Shown: positions 58,101 to 64,000 of the stretch, in pieces
Layout: each line of letters starts with the position of its first letter
Numbering within the stretch: the first letter of the stretch is position 1
NCBI RefSeq assembly: GCF_037975245.1
Contig: NC_092563.1
Coordinates: 26,345,960 to 26,409,959, forward strand
From: Apostichopus japonicus
Taxonomy: Eukaryota > Echinodermata > Holothuroidea > Aspidochirotida > Stichopodidae
DNA: 64,000 nucleotides
Reading direction: 5' to 3'
Program-made: the position numbers and the translations under genes
Notes under the pieces: model-generated
Told to the model about the DNA's origin: nothing
The model's database searches: none
Seen by the model: only the letters and a program-made list of their open reading frames with translations

Positions 58101-59650
58101 GGTTAAATGCATTCCGAAACTGTTCATCCTTTTCTGCAGGTCTTCATGCTGACTATATGACATCATAAAAGGCCAAAATCTTTGTGGGTTGAGTACGTAG
58201 AAAGTCGTCAAAAGCTGCAGCTAATGTTAAATTCTCGCATCACAGTTAGTAATCTAAGCATCAGTTTCTAACCTGCATATGTCTTGCTAGAGTTACTGCA
58301 AATAGGGAAAGATTACTTGGGAGGGAGGGGTGAAGGTCAATAAAGAGAGGAACCGTGGTGTAACCAGAAGTTGGGGCTAAAGAGGTGTAGTGGAGTAGGT
58401 GGGTAACCTTACTTTTTTAATTGCCTGTATCGCGGTCAGAATTCCCTTAAGACTTAGAATATAGGGGCGGATGGGGGGGGGCGGATGGGGCGGGTGGCGG
58501 AGGGGATATCAAGAGCATGTTTCGCTTATTCTTTGATAGACTGACTAACAATAAAAGTATAAAAAGTAATTTTATATATTCTTTAAAAAAATAGACCGTA
58601 CGGTGTCCAGTGGTGGTGGATACCAACCTTTGGTCCCCTGGTAGGGGCAGCTGTCGGTTCATTGGTCTATCTGTTCCTCATTGAAATTCACCATCCACCG
58701 GAAGAGAAATGCCCAAAGGATGACTTTGGAGAGCTCGGTGAGTATCGTACATTGTACTAAGAAAAGATAATGTATTTAGCTTGTCAAAGCGACTGAACGA
58801 ACTGGGAACCACACATCGACATCTTTCAACATTACAATGCAGCGATGGTGAGGGGGTAGGTCTAATATGTATCTAGTGTGGGTTATCGTGTTTAATGTGG
58901 TTTATCGCGTTGTCTATATGACGTCAGGCTTTAACGGATGGTATAGAGCATGTTGTACAAATGAACAAATTTTGCAAACATCGAACGGCTCTAATTGTGA
59001 TCGGTGAATGTTCTGTAATAGTATGGACATACATACACCAATAAAATGTGTCTTTCTTAAAAATAGCTTGTTACTCTTGAACTTCTAGGAGAAGGGAGGT
59101 GGCTGATAGGGCACGAAACGGGACAGGGACAGCGACATGAGGGGGGAGGGGAGGGAGAGGGACGGAACCGGTATACAGGAACCGGTATATACAGGAACCG
59201 GTATATAGGAAATAGGAACAAGAGGGGAAGGGGAGGGGAGAGTTACGGAAAAGGTAGAGACAGGGGCAGGAAGTGGATTCGGACCGACCTACCCAACGTC
59301 GCTTTCTGTATCGTTGCTAGCTTGTTTCGTTGCAGTAGTGTAACTTATTTGTTGGGCTTTCACCTAATTTGTGTGGATAGAGCAAACTTTTGAGGTGGAA
59401 GGTGCCAAAAAAAAAAATAGTAACTTCGTTCACGTGGCTTTATTGTGATGACATTTAAACCTTTTTTTTTTCTTTTTTTTTTTTGTATATTTAGATTGTA
59501 GTTTGTCTTGCACATTTCTTCTCAAGTGTATTATTAATAACTATATTATTTGTAATGATTATTGAAAACTGTTGTTTTTTGCTTTCAGTCGAGGATATCA
59601 CAAATAAAACACAAAACGGAGGAGCTTCTGCTGAGGAAGTTAAAGTTTAG
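49047..59650 (+). CDS. Aquaglyceroporin (complete gene, 7 exons)
   Basis: Exons: 49047-49151, 54027-54156, 54677-54814, 56714-56835, 57866-58083, 58595-58737, 59589-59650. All borders are GT/AG with matching phases, giving 305 residues, usual for the family. The product is a six-helix membrane channel passing water and small solutes such as glycerol. The first half-helix motif is G-G-H-V-N-P-A-V-T. The second is L-N-P-A-R-D, whose Asp after N-P-A-R marks the glycerol-transporting AQP3/7/9/10 branch. Other family signs are M-A-E-F-I-G-T-F in helix 1, P-A-A-Y-V-S-L in loop C, and W-W-W-I-P-T-F-G-P-L-V-G-A then I-E-I-H-H-P at the end of helix 6. Loop C has an N-A-T glycosylation site. The N-terminus is basic and short. 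Which vertebrate paralogue it equals cannot be told by eye. Confidence 0.95.
49150..51000. repeat. Degenerate tandem repeats in aquaglyceroporin intron 1
   Basis: Blocks such as GGTTGTAAATACTTGATTCT and ACTGATAGTTATTGGTTGTA recur from 49150 to about 49740 with a ~90-bp period. They resume from about 50280 to 50460, and a related 180-bp duplication follows to 51000. A ~500-bp unrelated stretch (49745-50265) splits the array. The first units begin at the splice donor itself. Confidence 0.75.
52220..52890. repeat. Candidate MITE with CGAATGACA repeats
   Basis: ACTAAAACGAATGACA at about 52223 is mirrored by TGTCATTCGTTTTAGT at about 52870. CGAATGACA recurs several times at the left in this orientation. 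TGTCATTCG recurs as an 11-bp tandem array at the right (52755-52822). The interior is AT-rich. No target duplication was fixed. Confidence 0.55.
53227..53257. repeat. Perfect hairpin, 14-bp arms
   Basis: CATGGAGCTATAAA and its exact complement flank a 3-nt loop. Together with the hairpin 130 bp downstream it may belong to a small unrecognised element. Confidence 0.6.
53387..53417. repeat. Perfect hairpin, 13-bp arms
   Basis: ATGAGTGTCCGTG and its exact complement flank a 5-nt loop. No T tract or histone-type flank follows it. Confidence 0.6.
54027..54156 (+). CDS. Aquaglyceroporin exon 2
   Basis: 130 nt, phase 0 to 1. It encodes the end of helix 1, loop A and helix 2 (W-L-S-F-G-S-G-F-G-V-G-F-G-I-W), leading into G-I-S-G-G-H with exon 3. 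Confidence 0.9.
54157..54676 (+). other. Aquaglyceroporin intron 2
   Basis: A 520-bp intron with no recognised element. Acceptor GTAATCAG. Confidence 0.8.
54677..54814 (+). CDS. Aquaglyceroporin exon 3 (first NPA)
   Basis: 138 nt, phase 1 to 1. It encodes G-H-V-N-P-A-V-T, the loop-B pore motif, and helix 3 (P-F-Y-F-L-A-Q-L-C-G-A-F). Confidence 0.95.
54815..56713 (+). other. Aquaglyceroporin intron 3
   Basis: 1.9 kb, AT-rich. Its only recognised content is the U2-headed retroposon at 56212-56406, inserted antisense to the gene. Confidence 0.75.
56212..56406 (-). mobile_element. U2 snRNA-headed SINE-like retroposon, copy C
   Basis: On the minus strand the insert starts ATTCTCGGCCTTTTGGCTAA, followed by GTAGTATCTGTTC, the U2 5' domain. 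It ends CTTTTTCTTAAAAA. It is flanked by a perfect 9-bp duplication, CGGTGGTAC on the plus strand (56203-56211 and 56407-56415). The duplication plus A-rich 3' end point to LINE-mediated retroposition. The body keeps two hairpins, a GGTTTTTGTG Sm-like run and a terminal CCCAGG..CCTGGG hairpin, all shared with copy A at 37013-37203 but unlike the normal U2 3' half. Confidence 0.75.
56714..56835 (+). CDS. Aquaglyceroporin exon 4 (loop C)
   Basis: 122 nt, phase 1 to 0. It encodes G-I-N-N-I-D-G-G-T, an N-A-T glycosylation site and F-T-T-F-P-A-A-Y-V-S-L, the long loop C usual for aquaglyceroporins. Confidence 0.95.
56836..57865 (+). other. Aquaglyceroporin intron 4
   Basis: About 1 kb, AT-rich. 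The acceptor is CATTTCGAG. No repeat family was recognised. Confidence 0.75.
57866..58083 (+). CDS. Aquaglyceroporin exon 5 (second NPA, NPARD)
   Basis: 218 nt, phase 0 to 2. It encodes helices 4-5 and loop E with L-N-P-A-R-D-F-A-G-R-L. The Asp after N-P-A-R and the Arg three residues later are aquaglyceroporin-type positions. The conserved Arg of the selectivity filter is present. Confidence 0.95.
58084..58594 (+). other. Aquaglyceroporin intron 5
   Basis: About 510 bp with a G run at 58472-58481. The acceptor is an atypical A-rich AAAAAATAG, but phase and protein continuity support it. Confidence 0.7.
58595..58737 (+). CDS. Aquaglyceroporin exon 6 (helix 6)
   Basis: 143 nt, phase 2 to 1. 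It encodes W-W-W-I-P-T-F-G-P-L-V-G-A and I-E-I-H-H-P-P-E, the last helix and the start of the cytoplasmic tail. Confidence 0.95.
58738..59588 (+). other. Aquaglyceroporin intron 6
   Basis: It contains a purine-rich tract (59090-59260) with three units of GGAACCGGTATA(TA)CA at about 59164-59212, and T runs at 59462-59484. Confidence 0.75.
59589..59650 (+). CDS. Aquaglyceroporin exon 7 (C-terminus)
   Basis: It encodes 20 residues (V-E-D-I-T-N-K-T-Q-N-G-G-A-S-A-E-E-V-K-V) and a TAG stop. The tail is short and polar. Confidence 0.85.
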
Positions 59651-61570
59651 CAACAGATCACTCTGGACATTATATATGACGTCATGGATCTGTTGGAAGG
59701 GCAAATTCAGTGGCTTAACCAGTACGGGATATGGGTGGGTGAGGGTTGGGAAGGGGGGGCGAGTTGTGGGAGAAATTAAAAAGCTAAATGGTGACAGGAA
59801 AAAAAGAGGGGAGAAAATTCTTATTTGAAAAAAGAGTTATTGTATAGTAACGTCAATGTATCCTTAATGTATCTTTCTAGTATATACCAACATAACATAT
59901 GTTGATGGTAACTGTTCTTACTGTGTTCCTATGCTATAGCTTCTAAAACTCATTAGTATTGCCTCGACATATTAGCTGCTAGTCACTATTGTGTGCGAAA
60001 CTTAGATAAGATATCCGAGAGAGGGATTAAGTTCAGAGGTTTGAATTGACAATGAGCGACCACATAGGCTATAGTATGTGGATTTCAATGGAGCTGACCT
60101 TTAAATAATATGGCGCTCATCTATCGTGTAACTGATTCATAAAGCACATTTACGTATGTATTCAACGCATCAACCGTAGTCTCGGACTGTGAACATGTCC
60201 GCGTGCCGCGGTGCAGAGTCTGCGTATAGTGTCCCTGTCGGAATTGGAAGTTGTGCACGGAGATGGCTTTCGTCATCCATCGTTCCTGAAACTCCCTATC
60301 GGTTCATTCAATTACCGAGGAATTCATATCGGGCATATGCTTCATCTGTTGGAGTCCTACTTTTATACCTAGCGGCGTCACCAGAGACAGGAGCGGAGGT
60401 GATTACTTTCCTTTGGGGTCACAGAAAGGCTTGTCGCGAATATCTTTCTTCGACTACTTACCTCTGAGTGCGAGGAGGGGGATTATGGGATAGAACCGAC
60501 CTCCGTCACCTGTTCTTAAAACATAAGCTATAGCGATATTTGTTCTTCGAGAGATGTAACGTACCCAGTGTCACGAGTTGTCATTTTAGTATTTATGTCA
60601 TTTTCGCGAAATTTCGGCAAATTGGTAGATTTTAGTAAAACTGTTAGCACCATGAGTAGTCAAACCATGTTTATAGGGACGCCCATGATTATTCTTTAAT
60701 ATGTAACTCCTTGTAGGATAGACTGATGACTGATTGTAATATTCCATATAATATACTGCAGGTTCTACTGCTATATAGTACAATGTTCGCATATATAGTT
60801 TATTTACTATATAAATACATATATTCTTAAACGACTTATATATATTTTTGATATGTTATCCGCAATGAAACAACACTATATTTACTCGGTTATGAAAACA
60901 AAGATTTTGTTATTTTATAAATACAAATATTTTAGTGATCATTGCAAGGATTATCGAGTGAGGTGTGAGCCCCCCCCCCCCCGCCCCCACATAATCTCCT
61001 CACCCCCATAACCGTTTTGTCACAAAAACAGCTCATTTTTTGGGCTCTTCCTGTTGTATCATCATTGTCCATGGGTGCAAACAGACAATCCTTGGGGTGG
61101 TTAAGTCATTACCAAGAGTTGTATGACTAAAAAGGATTCTGGAAGGTTCATCAAGAGGGCTTAAACTAAAAGGGGTTGACTTATCAAATGCCAATGTCAC
61201 ATACTCCCCTGCTACAGCATTGTCTTCCACGGCAACGTCAAACAACAAAGTAAACAAAACAAATATACTGATATATACTCAAGCAAGCTAATATCATACC
61301 ATTACATCACCTGTATTGGTCTTACCAAAAACTAACCTGGGTCAACACACGTTGACCTGTAGACATGGTGTCCAAACTTTCACTGAAATATCGTACCTAG
61401 GGATTACAACTATTTCAAACCAAACGGATTTGACACAATACTCAAACAAGAACCCGGTTGCTGGACAACGGAATAAGTCACTAATAGGTCTTATTGTTCT
61501 AATCACAAATCACTTCAATCTTACAACACAACAATACAGAATAACACGAACTATATTTTACGGCCTATGA
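59651..61570. other. Downstream of aquaglyceroporin, nothing certain
   Basis: A 92-codon open frame on the plus strand (60189-60467) has no recognised family. On the minus strand a TATAAAAG lies at about 60367-60360. A C run is at 60970-60982. A long terminal repeat for the downstream retroelement could lie here but its borders were not identified. Confidence 0.4.
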
Positions 61571-64000
61571 GTGGTTCCTTGTGCAAGCATTCTAGCAAGT
61601 AGAAGTTGTGTCTCACTGTGGTGTGCCAAAACATGGGGGATCTACAACAATTTCCTGTTTCAAGAATAACCTTGGTTCATCGTGTGGGTTAGGATTTTCC
61701 CCAGCCGTGTAACGTGTGCTCCTACGAAGTGTCGGTGTAGTGTGTTATATTGGTGCGTCTGACAATGTAGATAGTCGTCCCTGTGTTTCACGCTACCTGT
61801 GCGGCTTGGCGGCTTCTACTGCACCTAACTTTAATGATTTATTTAGGTAGCTCAGAGGGTTATTATCGATGAATACAGTAAAATCTGTACCCTCCAGTAA
61901 ATCCCTTAACTTCACAGAGATTGCCCAATGCAAATCAAGTAGTTCTAGCTTCATACTGATAAAATTGAGCATGTTTTTTCATCAACATTTAAGCCTCGAC
62001 TTCCATACCCAATTACCCTCAGCCCATCATCTTGTTCTTGGGATAAAACTGCCCCAATCCCCAGGAGAATTGTGTCAACCTCAAGTATGAAATGTTTACT
62101 GCAGTAAACAAAAAATTTGTATTTTAGGATTATTTTTATTAGGTTATTATTTGTTTTCACTGTATTTATTTCCTTGCTATCGTTTTTGCTTTTTGTGAAG
62201 CGCGTTGATACTTTTTGTGATTTAGCGCTATATAAATGACGTATTTATTTTATTTTATATTTATGATTATATTAGTCATGATAGCAAAGAACAGGTGCTG
62301 AAACTAACCTTTGCTTGAGATCGTGCAAGACGACTTCGTGCTTCACCTCACATACCCCCAACAGTTGGTTAGTCGTTGACTTACCAGAATTCTTTGGGGA
62401 TCTTTTACAACCCACCAGGGCATAGAGGGATTTTGCAATCTTTGCGAAGTATGGAACAAACCTCCGATGATAACACGCCAATTAACTCCTTATGAACCTC
62501 TCAACTCCTTCTGGATCTTCGGTGTAACCCATGCCTGTACTGCCCTAGATTTTTTTTAGGGTCGGGGCAATCCAGTTTGCACCCACCACATGACCCAAGA
62601 TAGCGCACCTCATTTCAGGAATAACTTGCACTTTTCAGGATTGACCTTCAGGTTGTAATTAGTCAGCCTCCCCAGGATCATGTCCAAGCGGTTCAAAGTG
62701 TCTTCATATGTGCTCCCAAATACAATGATATTATCCAAGTATATGAGCACCGACTGAAAATTAATATCTCCGAACAGCTAGTCCATTAACCTCATGAATG
62801 TGGCTGGGGAATTGCACAACCCGAAAGGCATCCTAGTGAACTCATAGAGAGCCCCAGTCCCCACCATGAATGCAGTCTCCTTGATTTCCTTTTCAGCCAT
62901 GGGCACTTGGTAATACCCCTTTGCCAAATCTAAGCTGAAAAATGTATTTTGCACCTTTAAGGACATCTAAGGCCTCATCAATTCGGGGTTGGGGATAGGA
63001 ATCCCTATGAGTTTTCATGTTAAGCGCCCTATAGTCCACACACATTATCATGCTACCATCATGCTTGCGCACTGAGACAACTGGAGATGCATATGGACTT
63101 GACGATTCCCTAATGATTTTCCCATCTCATAGTTTCTGTCAGTGTTGTCTCACTTCATCCCACTGATGAGGCGGTACCCTACGGTGAAATACCTTAACAG
63201 GTACATCATCCTTTGTGATAATTCGATGAGACACACTATCACAGAAACCAATATCGTCATTTCCTTTACTGAACACTCTAAATACCTTTTCAATAATGAT
63301 TTCTGCTGTTCTTCATGCAGGGAAATATAATTATACATTTATTCTACTAAACAATTCTGATGGCAGGTTCTTACCATCAGAAGGAATTTGTGCAATCATG
63401 AACTCTGTTTCACCGATAGAGGCTATTTTGACCTGGCGATGCACGAGTCAGACTCCCTATGAGAGTTCTAGGTAGGATATATGCATCTTCAACACATGTA
63501 CACATGTACAGGTGTAACTCCAGCTTCACTTATATGCACATACCCTGGAGAAAAAATGATTCCCTTGGGAAGGTGATTATAAAAATCACTTTCTGGCTCA
63601 TATAATGCCCAAAATCCCGTCCCCGTCTCCGCCTGTCTAACTGACCCGGAGATCATGATTGCACTCCTAGATGAGACCAAGATGGGTCTTGTTCCCAATG
63701 CTCTTACTTTGCCTAAATTTGGCATTCCTTCATGTATAAGAGTACTCTTTGCCTTATTGACCAAAGCTATAATACTTTGCCTGTCAGACAGAGAACCTGC
63801 TACCATCTGATCTGCCTCTTAAATCATTTCTAAGGAGATGAGGCCCCTATAGGTGTTTAAGTATATTGCAACCTATCAAGCCCGGAACCTCACTCTTCCG
63901 TTCTTGCATAGGGGTCCCCTTAAGTCCCTTAGTATCAGGAATCCCATATCTGCAAGCTCTTGACCAAACAGACAAACTTTTAGCTCAATATAGCCTATAT
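61570..64000 (-). pseudogene. Ty3/Gypsy-type pol remnant
   Basis: Read on the minus strand, pieces in different frames give a protease-to-RT linker region (about 63806-63489), the RT start (about 63130-63050), the RT core with D-L-A-K-G-Y-Y-Q-V and F-G-L-C-N-S-P-A-T-F (62966-62778), a connection domain (62481-62272) and an RNase H region (about 62160-61800). The polymerase site reads Y-L-D-N (62741-62730) where the family has Y-L-D-D. Stops and frameshifts separate the pieces. After the RNase H part the sequence jumps to one resembling the extreme C-terminus of integrase (about 61700), so nearly all of integrase is deleted. The element continues past the right edge and is clearly inactive. 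Confidence 0.8.

Noticed and set aside
60189-60467. 92-codon open frame as a gene
   Set aside because: No recognisable family, no splice or promoter context, and a second frame over the same DNA is also open for 50 or more codons.

Overview
The window is eukaryotic genomic DNA: AT-rich, with two intron-rich genes, many interspersed repeats, minisatellites and poly-G/poly-C tracts. Gene content and repeat style suggest a marine invertebrate, possibly an echinoderm or other invertebrate deuterostome. The species cannot be fixed from sequence alone. No prokaryotic genes, CRISPR array, tRNA or rRNA were recognised.

Left end (1-2113): on the minus strand, exons 6-8 of a sialate O-acetylesterase (SIAE) paralogue leave the window at the left. 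Its 5' part is cut at about 2113 by a dispersed repeat. This segment, introns included, is an inverted copy of about 20650-23215.

Centre-left (6987-25897, +): a complete SIAE gene with 10 coding exon positions and a 540-residue product. Exon 5 exists as two tandem versions of identical length and phase (5A and 5B). Including both, or neither, shifts the reading frame, so they look like mutually exclusive alternative exons. Its introns hold several minisatellites, including a 2.2-kb array of alternating 73- and 78-bp units.

Middle (about 27.4-35.4 kb): a dense nest of non-autonomous transposons. Two 1085-bp hAT-like elements lie in opposite orientation, each with its own perfect 8-bp target-site duplication and each carrying the same nested 400-bp element. 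A GC-rich core module recurs about ten times across elements with different ends. Further repeats follow to 48 kb: hAT MITEs at 40901 and 42850, a possible 3.3-kb TIR element at 44041-47316, and retroposon-like sequences headed by the U2 snRNA 5' end at 37.1, 47.7 and 56.3 kb.

Right (49047-59650, +): a complete 7-exon aquaglyceroporin gene encoding 305 residues. Right edge (about 61.6-64 kb, -): a decayed Ty3/Gypsy-type pol fragment.

The two genes show no obvious functional link. SIAE removes O-acetyl groups from sialic acids in the lysosomal or secretory compartment. The aquaglyceroporin is a membrane channel for water and glycerol.
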